Source of the DNA: Candidatus Frankia nodulisporulans | Lineage (GTDB): Bacteria > Actinomycetota > Actinomycetes > Frankiales > Frankiaceae | Direction of reading: 5' to 3' | NCBI RefSeq assembly: GCF_902806475.1 | Contig: NZ_CADCWS010000010.1 | Location: 1-45,395 of the forward strand | Length of the DNA: 45,395 nucleotides | Part shown: one piece after another, positions 26,832 through 39,107 of the stretch | Numbering within the stretch: position 1 is the first letter of the stretch | How the letters are laid out: each line of letters opens with the position of its first letter | Notes under the pieces: model-generated | What the model saw: the letters and a program-made list of their open reading frames with translations, nothing else | Databases searched by the model: none | Told to the model about the DNA's origin: nothing | Position numbers and translations under genes: made by a program

Positions 26832-29672
26832 TCAGTTCACGCCGCAGAATCGGTGCGGCGCCGAACCGCTCGCCTTGAGATCCAAGGTGCCCTGCGCCTT
26901 CCCGCGGATTCCGCCGCCGGGCTTGGCGATGTGGGTGGCGGTCAGATCCTTGAGCGGCCCGCTGGTGAACCTGACATCGCCGATCACGTTGGCGCCGTCG
27001 TTGCCCGACACCGCCGTAATCGTGTACTGGCCGGCCTGCCCGGCCCACTGGTAGCCACCGGCCGTCCGTTCGACGACGAGCGTCCCGACCACCTCGCTGG
27101 ACAGCTTCAGCTCAGGAGCCATCGCCGTCACCAGCCGGCACTGCCACGCCCCGTCAATCATCGCCTTGCCGACCAGCGCGTCGGGATTGGTGGGGATGAC
27201 CGGGGCGGTGCTGCTGTCCGCGGTCGCGGTCAGCGCCGCGCCGCTCTGGTCGCCGCGCAGCACGACATAGCCGCCGACGGCGAGCAGCGAGACGACCAGG
27301 GCGACGGCCAACGGCCCGATCCAGCCCTGGCGCAGCCAGGCCAGCCGGTCCTGGGGCGCCAAGTCGTCGTCGAGGTCGTCCGCGGCGGCCCGCACCTGAC
27401 CGGCCGGTTCGAGCAGCGCGGACGAGGTGGCGTCCCGACCGGCCCGCCGCCTGGGTCCGGTGTGCGCACCGGTGGTCTCACCGGCCGCCCGAGCGGCGCG
27501 ATGGCCGCCGGTGCCGGTCAGCGCCCGGCCCGGCCCGGTGGCCCGCCGCCTGCGTTCGCCGGTGTCGGCCCGACCACGTCCACCGGTCCGCTCGGACGCC
27601 CCCGTCCGGTCCTCCGGTCGCTCACCGGCCGGACCACCACCGGAGACGACCGGCTGCAGGCTGTTCGTGTCCGTGATCGGGTTCGGGGTGCGGCGGCGAT
27701 CCGCAGGAACGCTGCGTCCGCTGGGTTTGCGCACCGACCTGGACGGCTGCCAGCCGCTGTCGTCCTCGCCGGGCGCCTCCCCCGCACCTGGCCGGCTCCG
27801 CCCGCCGCCACCCGCGCGGCGGGGGACGAGCGAGGTCATCTCGGCCGGCGTCTCGGGTCGACGGCCGGGTCGGGACGGGACTGGTGTGGCACCGGGACGT
27901 CCGGAACGTCCCGGGTCGGGCATCGCCGCGGGCCGAGCAGGGCTGCTGACCGGCGCGGACCGTCTCGCGACCGGGGCCGACCCGGTGGCGACCGGCGCCG
28001 CCGGCGGGGCGGGCGCGCCCGGCGCCGCGCCACCGGGCCGGTAGAGCGGCCGGACCGACGTCATCGTCTCCTCGACCCGCCGCGGCGACGAGCCACCACG
28101 CTCCGGTGACACCCGCGCGCCACCAGCGTCGGCTCCACCCCGGCCCGGCATCCGCCAGCCCGAGCCGGCAGCGCCAGCCGGGCTTCCCTGACCGCCGGGA
28201 CCGCCCTGACCGCCGGGGTTTCCCTGACCGCCAGGACCTGCCTGGCCGCCAGCGAGGACGTGCCCACCCGGACTCACCTGGCCACCCGGACTCACCTGGC
28301 CACCCGGACTCACCTGGCCACCCGGACTCACCTGGCCGCCGGGGCTCAGGGCGGAGGCACCTGGGCCGAGCGCGCCTCCCCCGGGCCGTGCGGGCAGCCC
28401 GGGTAGCGGCCCGGACAGCGGATCCATCCGGTCCGCGGCAGGGGCGGGCACGCCGGACGGCGGCAGCGGACGCACGAAGCTGCCCGTGTCGGCGAGCGGA
28501 TTACGCCAGCCGGAGTCATCGGGACCAGGCTGACGGGCCCGGCCGCGCGGCGCCATCGAGGGCTCCACCGGTGCGGCCGATGCGCCAGGCCCCAGGGGAT
28601 CGGCGGCGCGCCAGGCCCCGGCGCCGCTCCCGCGGGACACCTCGGCACCCGAGTACTCGGGTGCCGAGTAGCTGTCCGGACCGAAGCCTCGGGGCGGCGT
28701 GGACGGGTAGGCCGGCGGCGGCTCGTCCAGCGCACCGCCTGCTGCCCGGGCCGCGGCATCGCCGTTGGGAAGCGGGCGCAGACGCGGGGCGCTGTGGCCG
28801 TTCCACGGATCGGCGCGGCGCCGGATGGCCGCGCCCTCGCGACCGCCACTCGGGTGCGGTGCCTGCTGGGACGCCCCTGACGCACCCGCGCGCGCCGAGG
28901 CGGGCGCCTGCACGGGTGCCGCCGTGGCCACCGGTGGCGAGGTGGAAACCTGCGGGGACGCCGGGAGCTGTCCGCCGGGTCCGCCGCGGCCGGTCGCCGG
29001 CACCGGACGGGCCGAGATCGGGAAACCGCCGGTGAACGGGTCGGAGTACGCGGAATCGGAACCGGACCTCGCGACCGTCGGCGGCGGCGCGGGCAACGAG
29101 TACCGCGACCGTTGCCCCGGCTCCGCCTCGACCGCACGGGCCGTGGCCGGACCCGACGTGTCGTCCAACCTGGTGCTCTCCGCACGGATGCTCTCCGGGC
29201 GCATGTTCCCCGGGCGGTGGTCGAAACCGTTCTCCCCGTGGCCGCTCGGCGCACCCACCCGGGTGGCCGGGTCTGGCCCGGTCGGCGAGACGGACGGCAG
29301 ATAGGACACCGCCGGGACGGACCTGGGTGGGTCGGCGGTGGGCGGTGCGACCGAGATACCCGACGCGGAGGCGGCGGTCGCCCCGTCCCAGGTGCTGGTG
29401 ACATCGAACGGGTCCGCGTGCCGACGCGCCCCGCCCGACACCGTCCCCGAGGGAACCGGGCCAGCGGAAACCGGGCCAGCGGAGACGGCGCCGGCGGACA
29501 TCGGACCGGCGGCGGGCTCGACAGGAGGCGTCGGGGCCGATGGCCACAGCGCCGGCTCCCAGTGGGACGCCGCGGGCGCCGGTTCGGGCTCGCCGACCCG
29601 CTCGACCGCGAAGAAGTCGTCGCCACGACGGACCGGGGCGGGCCGGTTGAGGTCGGCGTCAGACGTCGTCAC
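26832..29672 (-). CDS. Pro/Gly-rich single-pass membrane protein of unknown function
   Basis: A 946-aa protein not assigned to a family. The first 760 residues are Pro/Ala/Gly/Ser-rich and probably disordered and cytosolic. One membrane segment (IGPLAVALVVSLLAVGGYVV) lies about 150 residues from the end. The outer C-terminal domain looks folded, mainly beta, with GAWQCRLV and a final HRFCGVN; its two Cys may pair. GTG 29672 overlaps the stop of the small ORF upstream (GTGA) and has AGGTGA 7 nt ahead; GTG 29690 is an alternative. It resembles the gene upstream in plan and probably shares an operon with it. Confidence 0.8.
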   Translation of the reverse strand: MTTSDADLNRPAPVRRGDDFFAVERVGEPEPAPAASHWEPALWPSAPTPPVEPAAGPMSAGAVSAGPVSAGPVPSGTVSGGARRHADPFDVTSTWDGATAASASGISVAPPTADPPRSVPAVSYLPSVSPTGPDPATRVGAPSGHGENGFDHRPGNMRPESIRAESTRLDDTSGPATARAVEAEPGQRSRYSLPAPPPTVARSGSDSAYSDPFTGGFPISARPVPATGRGGPGGQLPASPQVSTSPPVATAAPVQAPASARAGASGASQQAPHPSGGREGAAIRRRADPWNGHSAPRLRPLPNGDAAARAAGGALDEPPPAYPSTPPRGFGPDSYSAPEYSGAEVSRGSGAGAWRAADPLGPGASAAPVEPSMAPRGRARQPGPDDSGWRNPLADTGSFVRPLPPSGVPAPAADRMDPLSGPLPGLPARPGGGALGPGASALSPGGQVSPGGQVSPGGQVSPGGQVSPGGHVLAGGQAGPGGQGNPGGQGGPGGQGSPAGAAGSGWRMPGRGGADAGGARVSPERGGSSPRRVEETMTSVRPLYRPGGAAPGAPAPPAAPVATGSAPVARRSAPVSSPARPAAMPDPGRSGRPGATPVPSRPGRRPETPAEMTSLVPRRAGGGGRSRPGAGEAPGEDDSGWQPSRSVRKPSGRSVPADRRRTPNPITDTNSLQPVVSGGGPAGERPEDRTGASERTGGRGRADTGERRRRATGPGRALTGTGGHRAARAAGETTGAHTGPRRRAGRDATSSALLEPAGQVRAAADDLDDDLAPQDRLAWLRQGWIGPLAVALVVSLLAVGGYVVLRGDQSGAALTATADSSTAPVIPTNPDALVGKAMIDGAWQCRLVTAMAPELKLSSEVVGTLVVERTAGGYQWAGQAGQYTITAVSGNDGANVIGDVRFTSGPLKDLTATHIAKPGGGIRGKAQGTLDLKASGSAPHRFCGVN
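28264..28335 (-). repeat. 18-nt coding minisatellite
   Basis: CCACCCGGACTCACCTGG repeats four times exactly, encoding PGGQVS units within the disordered part of the 946-aa membrane protein. Degenerate PGGQ units continue on both sides. Confidence 0.9.
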
Positions 29673-29914
29673 CGGACGATCACCTGCCACGCCGCGCCGG
29701 GCGACCCGGCGGCGGCCATGAGGCCGCGGTCACGCGCGAGAGCCGCGGTGCGTTGTGAGACGGTGCGATACATGATCATCGGGCGGCATCTCCTGCCCCC
29801 CAGGTCAGCAAGAAGATCGAAAAAAGCGTGCCGGCGCCTCGTCAGGAACCGGTTGGTGCGGCAAAAAATTGTGCCAACGATGTTGTCGAACGATTTTACA
29901 CGGGAGTCCGTCAT
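29669..29914 (-). CDS. Small ORF linking two membrane-protein genes (81 aa)
   Basis: The ATG at 29914 overlaps the stop of the upstream gene (ATGA) and its own TGA overlaps the GTG of the downstream gene (GTGA). These two 4-nt overlaps are the main reason to call it. The protein is basic (RTNRFLTRRRHAFF, RDRG) and has no membrane segment or known motif. The DNA is AT-richer than its surroundings, including runs of A/T at 29824 and 29865, so it may be a degenerate or foreign piece, or just an untranslated spacer. Confidence 0.4.
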   Translation of the reverse strand: MTDSRVKSFDNIVGTIFCRTNRFLTRRRHAFFDLLADLGGRRCRPMIMYRTVSQRTAALARDRGLMAAAGSPGAAWQVIVR

Positions 29915-31317
29915 CGCTTGTCTCGGCAGGCGGCATAGATCTCCCGCACGATCCGCTGCGACGACTCGGACTGCACGCTCGCGCTGAATCGCCGGTACTC
30001 CTCCTGGGTGTACGTGGCCTCCAGCTTGTCCAGCGTGCAGGTGCAGTAGCTCTCGTTTCCGTTGCTGACGTCCAGGCAGGATCCGAGGTAGGCGTTTCGA
30101 ACGTCCTTGTCGTACTGGGCGTGCCCGGATGTCGTGGCGCCCGCGGTCTGCCCGGTACCCGAGTCGCCGCCGCCCAGCGCAAGGTAACCGACCAGGGCGA
30201 GACCCAGGCAGACCAGCGCCACGGTGGCGACGATCAGCACGATGGGTCGCTGACGGGCCTGCCGCGTCAACGCGGACAGCCGGCCCCCGATCCCCGCATC
30301 CGGGCCGACGGCTCCGGGGCGCGCCGGCGGGGTTCCCCCGGGCACCCGCCCGTCCGCGCGCCCCCGCGACGGCGCCCAGCCGGATCGTCCCTCCTCCTCG
30401 TCGCGGCCAGGCGGGAGGTGCGAGTCGTCGTCGAGGTCGTCGTCGAGCTCGTCGTCCCAGTGCGCGACGCCCGCGGCCCGCAGCGGTGTCGCGCCGGTGT
30501 GCGTGGCGGCACCACCGACACGACGGATCTCACCGGTCTGCTCGCTGTCGGCGTTCCAGGGACCGGCCGGCCGGTTACCGCCCCATCCCACCGGACCGGT
30601 CGAACCGATGTCGCCCAGCGGCCCACCGGCCACCCCCAGCCCACCGGTCGGGCTCAGCCCGCCGGTCGTCCCCGAAGCGCCTGCCGTACCCGGAGTGCCC
30701 GTCGCGCCCAGACCACCGACCGCACCGGGACCCGCTGACGCCCCCGGCCCACCGGCCGCATCCGTACCCCGGCCCGAGCCCGCTGGCCCACCAGAGGCAC
30801 CCAGCCCGCCCGGCGCACCCGGACCGGTGGGCATTCCCAGCCCACCGGTCGTGGCCAGGCCGCCGGCGGCCGCGAGCCCGCCCGGTGCCATCGGCCCGGC
30901 GGTCCGGGGCTGCTCGCCCATCCGGGTCTGGTCACCGGGTCGGGGCTGGCCGCCGGTCTGCGGCTGCTCCGTCGTGAGGGCGTGTTCGCCGGTCAGGGAC
31001 CAACGGCCGAACTGGGTCGCGCTGCCGTAGGCCGGCAGCGCGCCCGTGGCGGTTGCCTCGACCGGGCCCGAACCGGACACACCGGCACGGGACGTATCCG
31101 TGCCGGAGGCCGCCCCCGGGGCGCCGGCTGACCCACCCGCGGTCGGAGCACCGGAGTGGGCCGACGGCGCCGAGGGCGCGCTCGTGCCCGACCAGGACGG
31201 CGCCACGGCGGGGCCGACTGGTGGTGCGGTGGATACCGACTGCCAGGTCTGGGCGGCCTCATCCCAGACGTAGGCGCCGTCGTCACTGACCCAGCGGCCA
31301 TGCTCGTCGAGGCGCAT
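29911..31317 (-). CDS. Pro/Gly-rich single-pass membrane protein with Cys-containing outer domain
   Basis: A 468-aa protein of unknown function. The N-terminus (MRLDEHGRWVSDDGAYVWDE) resembles short WD/YVWD repeats seen in actinobacterial membrane proteins. Residues 30-320 are Gly/Pro/Thr-rich with many GGLG and TGG units. One membrane segment (IVLIVATVALVCLGLALVGY) is followed by a small outer domain of about 85 residues with three Cys, two of them in YCTCTLDKLEATYT, and a helical C-terminus. ATG 31317 has GAAGGA 6 nt upstream; a start at 31368 is less likely. It lies 72 nt after guaB3. Confidence 0.8.
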   Translation of the reverse strand: MRLDEHGRWVSDDGAYVWDEAAQTWQSVSTAPPVGPAVAPSWSGTSAPSAPSAHSGAPTAGGSAGAPGAASGTDTSRAGVSGSGPVEATATGALPAYGSATQFGRWSLTGEHALTTEQPQTGGQPRPGDQTRMGEQPRTAGPMAPGGLAAAGGLATTGGLGMPTGPGAPGGLGASGGPAGSGRGTDAAGGPGASAGPGAVGGLGATGTPGTAGASGTTGGLSPTGGLGVAGGPLGDIGSTGPVGWGGNRPAGPWNADSEQTGEIRRVGGAATHTGATPLRAAGVAHWDDELDDDLDDDSHLPPGRDEEEGRSGWAPSRGRADGRVPGGTPPARPGAVGPDAGIGGRLSALTRQARQRPIVLIVATVALVCLGLALVGYLALGGGDSGTGQTAGATTSGHAQYDKDVRNAYLGSCLDVSNGNESYCTCTLDKLEATYTQEEYRRFSASVQSESSQRIVREIYAACRDKR

Positions 31318-31389
31318 CGGTCGTCCTTCGTGCCGGAGACGGACGACCCCAGGGTGCCATGCCCGCACCCCACCGGATTCGACCGGGTG

Positions 31390-32523
31390 TCAGGGCCGGC
31401 CGGCGGTGACCATGATCTCGGCCTTCTGGAACTCCTTGAGGGTGGCGTATCCCGTCGTGGCCATGGCTGCCCGCAGGCCTCCGGCGAGGCTGCCCGCGGT
31501 CGCGCCCACGGGGGCGCCGATGCCGTGCACGATCTCCTCCAGGGTCGCCGTACCCGCCACCGGGGACCAGTTCCCGGCGGGCAGGTCGGAGGACAACACG
31601 TTCATCGGCCAGACGCCGCCCTGGCCGGGCGCGTCCTGTGCGGTGGCGAGCACCGCGTCGACCATCACCGCGTCCGCCCCGCAGGCGACCGCCTTGGCGA
31701 CGTCCCCGCCGGTGCGCAGGTCGCCGTAGCCGATCACGTGTACGTAACGGCCGCCCGACTCGTCGAGGTAGCGCATCCGCGCCCCGGCGGCGTCCGCGAT
31801 CGCGGTCGCCAGGGGGACGCCCACGCCGAGTGTCTCGTGGGTCCGGTCACCGAGACCGGAGCCGACACCGACGATCACACCGGCGGCACCGGTCCGCATC
31901 AGATGCAGCGCCGTGGAGAACGACGCGCATCCGCCGACCAGCACCGGCAGGTCGAGTTCGCCGATGAACCGTTTGAGGTTGAGCGGCTCGGTCTGGCGCG
32001 ACTGGTGTTCGGCGGAGACGGCGGTGCCGTGGATGACCAGCAGATCGGCCCCGGCGGCAAGCACATGCGCCGACAGCGCCCGCACCTTCTGCGGTCGCAG
32101 CGCCGCGGCGACGGTCACCCCGGCCTCCCGCAGCTCCCCCAGCCGACGGGCGATGAGGTCGGGGTCGACCGGGGTGGCGTAGAGCTCGCGCAGCCGGGCG
32201 TTGGCCACCGCGGGGCCCGCGGTGATGCCGAGGTCGGTCACCTCGGCGATCAGCGACTCCGGTGCCTCGTACCGGGTCCACAGCCCCTCGACGTGCAGGA
32301 TGCCCAGCCCACCGAGCCGGCCCAGCGCGATCGCGGACGCGGGTGAGGTGATGGCGTCCGCCGGCGCGGCCACCAGCGGCAGATCGAACCGGTAGGCGTC
32401 GATCTCCCAGGCCAGCGACACGTCCCGCGGGTCACGGGTGCGCCGTGACGGGACGATGCCGACGGCGTCGAGACCGTACGCGACCCGCGCGTTCCTACCG
32501 ATGCCGATCTCGACCTCTGCCAC
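31390..32523 (-). CDS. guaB3: GuaB3 family IMP dehydrogenase-related protein
   Basis: A TIM-barrel protein of 377 aa related to IMP dehydrogenase but without CBS domains. EIGIGRNARVAYGLD is the GuaB3 N-terminus and YVHVIGYGDLRTGGDVAKA is diagnostic. Where IMPDH has [12 protein letters not shown] with the catalytic Cys, this protein has VGVGSGLGDRTH of the same length, so the Cys position is Asp. Activity of this family is not firmly settled. GTG 32523 has AGGAG 9 nt upstream. It follows guaB by 115 nt, the standard actinobacterial pair. Confidence 0.93.
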   Translation of the reverse strand: MAEVEIGIGRNARVAYGLDAVGIVPSRRTRDPRDVSLAWEIDAYRFDLPLVAAPADAITSPASAIALGRLGGLGILHVEGLWTRYEAPESLIAEVTDLGITAGPAVANARLRELYATPVDPDLIARRLGELREAGVTVAAALRPQKVRALSAHVLAAGADLLVIHGTAVSAEHQSRQTEPLNLKRFIGELDLPVLVGGCASFSTALHLMRTGAAGVIVGVGSGLGDRTHETLGVGVPLATAIADAAGARMRYLDESGGRYVHVIGYGDLRTGGDVAKAVACGADAVMVDAVLATAQDAPGQGGVWPMNVLSSDLPAGNWSPVAGTATLEEIVHGIGAPVGATAGSLAGGLRAAMATTGYATLKEFQKAEIMVTAGRP

Positions 32524-32581
32524 GCTTGCGGTCTCCTGACTCCAGCCGGTGGCCTGGCCCCGGCACGACGCGAAACAACAC

Positions 32582-32617
32582 GGTGGACGAGGGCGCCCAC
32601 GGCACCATCCGTCCACC
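32582..32617 (-). terminator. Stem-loop after guaB
   Basis: GGTGGACG and CGTCCACC enclose a 20-nt loop with an inner GGGCGCCC; on the minus strand TGTTGTTT follows. It may end or weaken transcription between guaB and guaB3. Confidence 0.45.
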
Positions 32618-32638
32618 CGAGATGGGAAGAAGCTCTCG

Positions 32639-34722
<2,084 letters not shown>

Positions 34723-35130
34723 GTGAGCGACGAGCCTGTCGACCCCTTCGCGGGTGACCCCGAGGATCCGGCCGCTGAGCTCGCGCGCCTCGACTCCGCA
34801 GACGATCTCCATCTGCTCGAACCGCTTTCCCTGCACGAGCGGGAAGAGGTCCTCGCGGAGCTGGGAGACCTGGACGTCTTCCGCACGTTGCTCGAGCCAC
34901 GCGGGTACCGCGGGCTCGTGGTCGACTGCGAGGGTTGCGCTGAGCCCCACTACTTCGACTGGGAGCTGCTGGCCGGCAATCTGCGCAACCTGCTCAACGA
35001 GGGCCGCACCCGGGTGCACGAGCCGGCGTTCGCGCCTGACTACTCGTGCTACGTGAGCTGGGAGTACGCCCGCGGCTTCGCCGATGGCGTCTACGAGGCG
35101 TCCGCCGCCTCGGAGGCCGACTCCCGCTGA
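34723..35130 (+). CDS. DUF5319 family protein
   Basis: A 135-aa acidic cytosolic protein. VDPFAGDPEDPAAELAR, LSLHEREEVLAELGDLDVFRTLL and VVDCEGCAEPHYFDWELL are typical of the actinobacterial family that includes Rv3412, which also lies beside guaB. Cys-Glu-Gly-Cys and a nearby His could bind metal. Function is unknown. GTG 34723 has no Shine-Dalgarno. Confidence 0.88.
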   Translation: MSDEPVDPFAGDPEDPAAELARLDSADDLHLLEPLSLHEREEVLAELGDLDVFRTLLEPRGYRGLVVDCEGCAEPHYFDWELLAGNLRNLLNEGRTRVHEPAFAPDYSCYVSWEYARGFADGVYEASAASEADSR

Positions 35131-35134
35131 GTTC

Positions 35135-35160
35135 CACCGCGCGGTCGCGATCGCGCGGTG
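35135..35160 (+). terminator. Hairpin after the DUF5319 gene
   Basis: CACCGCGCG, 8 nt, then CGCGCGGTG: a perfect 9-bp stem starting 5 nt after the stop codon. No U-tract follows. Confidence 0.55.
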
Positions 35161-35704
35161 TCCGCCATCCCATGGTGTGGCCGGTCGTCCCGGGGATGTG
35201 GTGGCTGTTCCTCGCTGTGGGGTGCTTCCTCCTGCCCCGGGTGTGCCCGGGCGGGGGCCCACGTTCGGACGTCCGCGGTAGACTTTCGAGCCAGCGCGAC
35301 ATCCGCCGTGCCCGGACCGTCCGCCGTGCCCGGACCATCCGATCTGACCGACCGTGCGCTGACGGCTCGGTTCCGTGACGCGCGCCGGGCATACCGGACG
35401 AGGACCCGAGCCGGGCGGACGGCGAACCGTGGCACAGCTCGCGCGAGGTCGTGTGACCAGCCGAGGTCGTGGGTAGGCGAAGGTCCTGGGTAGGCAGAAC
35501 ACCATCCGACCCGCTCCGCCCCTCGGCGTTGGCCGCGGCATGCCCCGACGGTGCGGCGCGCGGTCAGGCACGCCGCGACAGGTAGCGGACCGACGGTGGC
35601 CGATGCCGGGTCCAGGGTGAATTTTCAAGATCCCCGGGAGGGTGACCGGTACTACGGTGACGCCGCGGCGCTCGCCGCTCAGGTCGAAAGGGGGGCTCAG
35701 GCCG
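35161..35704. other. Intergenic region upstream of whiB
   Basis: About 540 bases without a supported gene. CCGTGCCCGGACCNTCC occurs twice in tandem near 35307-35340, and GAGGTCGTG/GGGTAGGC motifs repeat near 35445-35495. TACGGT at 35653-35658 could be a -10 for whiB. In M. tuberculosis this interval holds sigD and two other genes; here no coding remnant is visible. Confidence 0.4.
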
Positions 35705-36037
35705 ATGACCGATGTTCGACGACTTCCCGGCCCCGGCGCGGAGAAGTGGGAGTGGCAGCTTCACGGCGCCTGCCGGGGCGAGAGTACGGAGTTGTTCTTC
35801 CATCCCGAAGGCGAACGCGGGCCAGCCCGGGCGGCACGGGAGGCGGCGGCCAAGGCGATCTGCGCCCGCTGTCCGGTCGTGCGTGCGTGCGGCGAGTACG
35901 CGCTGACCGCACGCGAGCCGTACGGCGTCTGGGGCGGGCTCAGCGAGTCCGAACGCGAGGCGATCCTCACCGGCCGCTCGCGGCGCGGGGTGACCCGCCG
36001 CGTACCGGCACGGCCTGGGCTCGCGCCGGCCTGCTGA
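35705..36037 (+). CDS. whiB: WhiB-family Fe-S regulator, WhiD/WhiB3 type
   Basis: A 110-aa redox-sensitive transcription factor. Cluster ligands Cys23, Cys53, Cys56 and Cys62 follow the C-Xn-C-X2-C-X5-C rule; LFFHPEGERG and the turn GVWGG (74-78) are conserved; the basic tail (GRSRRGVTRR) contacts DNA. MTDVRRLPGP matches the WhiD N-terminus, which fixes ATG 35705; AGGGGGG lies upstream. WhiD and WhiB3 bind the principal sigma factor and affect late development or redox balance. Position next to groEL1 matches Rv3416. Confidence 0.96.
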   Translation: MTDVRRLPGPGAEKWEWQLHGACRGESTELFFHPEGERGPARAAREAAAKAICARCPVVRACGEYALTAREPYGVWGGLSESEREAILTGRSRRGVTRRVPARPGLAPAC

Positions 36038-36186
36038 ACGGCGCACGGATGAGCGGTGGGGGGCGGACCGGGAGCCGATATGGCCGACATCCCCACCCGC
36101 CACCGCTGATCACCCGGGACGGGTGAGGCCCTGACTGGTTGTCACCCGACGAGGGTGGAAGCGGCGGCCAGTGCCCACCGAAACGG

Positions 36187-36237
36187 CGATGCGGCCCGCC
36201 TGAACCCCCTGCCGGGGGCCCAGGTCGGGCCGCATCG
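36187..36237. terminator. Bidirectional terminator-like hairpin between whiB and groEL1
   Basis: A 12-bp perfect outer stem (CGATGCGGCCCG with its complement) encloses further pairing (CCTG/CAGG and CCCCC/GGGGG). It lies between two convergent genes, 15 nt from the groEL1 stop. Short T stretches (TTGTG on plus, GTTTCGG on minus) follow. Confidence 0.7.
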
Positions 36238-36251
36238 TTGTGCGTGGCCGG

Positions 36252-38012
<1,761 letters not shown>

Positions 38013-38027
38013 CTACCGACGCACGGC

Positions 38028-38333
38028 CTACTTCTCGATGATCGCGAGGACGTCGCGCGCGGAGAGCACCAGGTACTCCTCGCCCGAGTACTTGACCTCG
38101 GTACCGCCGTACTTGCTGTAGAGCACCACGTCGCCGACCTTCACGTCGAGCGGGACGCGCTTGCCGTCCTCGAACCGACCCGGTCCGACCGCGAGAACAG
38201 TCCCCTCCTGGGGCTTCTCCTTGGCCGTGTCCGGAATCACGATGCCCGATGCGGTGGTCTGCTCGGCATCCGACGGCTGCACGACAATGCGGTCTTCAAG
38301 AGGCTTGATAGCAACCTTGGTGGCGGTCGTCAC
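38028..38333 (-). CDS. groES: Co-chaperonin GroES (Cpn10)
   Basis: A 101-aa cap of the GroEL chamber. [23 protein letters not shown] includes the start of the mobile loop; [38 protein letters not shown] and DVLAIIEK complete the fold. GTG 38333 has GGAGG 6 nt upstream. It is first in the groES-groEL1 operon, about 85 nt downstream of a CIRCE box. Confidence 0.98.
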   Translation of the reverse strand: MTTATKVAIKPLEDRIVVQPSDAEQTTASGIVIPDTAKEKPQEGTVLAVGPGRFEDGKRVPLDVKVGDVVLYSKYGGTEVKYSGEEYLVLSARDVLAIIEK

Positions 38334-38415
38334 GATCGACCTCCCCCTTCCTACGCTGGATGAGAGAGCGACCCTGGCGGCCTGCCGTCGCGGGTGAACA
38401 GGCGCCTGTCGTCGC

Positions 38416-38440
38416 TGGCACTCTCACGTGCCGAGTGCCA
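38416..38440 (-). promoter_or_regulatory. CIRCE operator (HrcA site)
   Basis: TGGCACTC, nine bases, GAGTGCCA: a perfect 8-bp inverted repeat matching the CIRCE core (GCACTC-N9-GAGTGC). It lies at and just after the -10 box of the groES promoter, so HrcA would block initiation. hrcA itself is not in the window. Confidence 0.92.
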
Positions 38441-38467
38441 ACCTAGCACCCGCACCACGCACGTCAA
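38440..38467 (-). promoter_or_regulatory. groES promoter
   Basis: On the minus strand TTGACG (38467-38462), 16 nt, TAGGTT (38445-38440): near-consensus vegetative promoter. Transcription would start within the CIRCE repeat. Confidence 0.85.
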
Positions 38468-38694
38468 CCAAGAAGGGCGGATCTGTCAAGACTCAAAGGC
38501 CGACGCTGTGCCCGGGACGTACTCCGTGGACGTGGACCGACGCGCCCGTTCCGCCCGCGATCGTGGGGATCCGGGCGTCCGAGCACACCGCGGATCCGGT
38601 CGCGTGCCCCGACCCCCACCACCGACCGCCCCCGTGAGCTGCGCGACGATCGGTGTGGACCGATACATCGCCAGCATCCGACGGGAGTCCGACG

Positions 38695-38958
38695 ATGATC
38701 TGGATGTGGGAGGCCAAGGCCGCCCCCGGCCAGCTCACCCGACTACGGGACTGGGCGGTCGACGCCCTCGGCGACCGCGACGGTGAGGTGTATCTCAGCC
38801 ACCAGCGGGCGGGCGACCTGGTCGTCGTGATCATCCGCACCACCGCGCCACCGATGCCCACCGTGCCGCCCGGCCTCACCACGGGCGCCCCGCACGTATG
38901 GCCGTTCGAGCAGGTGCACCCGCCGGCCGCCCCTTCGGACCGCGGCCACGCCCGGTGA
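38695..38958 (+). CDS. Small hypothetical protein (87 aa)
   Basis: MIWMWEAKAAPGQLTRLRDWAV, then EVYLSHQRAGDLVVVIIRTTAP: a compact alpha/beta pattern resembling a small dimeric alpha-beta (ABM-like) domain, though this is only a fold-level impression. ATG 38695 has GGGAG 7 nt upstream. It is divergent from groES and converges with marR. No function is proposed. Confidence 0.65.
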   Translation: MIWMWEAKAAPGQLTRLRDWAVDALGDRDGEVYLSHQRAGDLVVVIIRTTAPPMPTVPPGLTTGAPHVWPFEQVHPPAAPSDRGHAR

Positions 38959-39107
38959 CGCCCCGCTCGGAGATCACCGGCGCGCGGGGTGCGCCCGGGT
39001 CACCGTGGTGATGTTCGCGTCCGATGCGCCGCCCGCGACAACCCAGGTAGGCGGATCCTGATCCGGAACCGGCCGCGGGGCGCCGGCGACCTCTCGTGGA
39101 CGCCTGG

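Noticed and set aside
28264-28335. Regular repeats as a CRISPR array
   Set aside because: The units are contiguous without spacers, in frame, and encode a peptide repeat; no cas gene is present.
35172-35265. Short hydrophobic frame (MVWPVVPGMWWLFLAVG)
   Set aside because: It looks like a membrane helix but has no ribosome site and no conserved context, and its frame passes into poor codon use.
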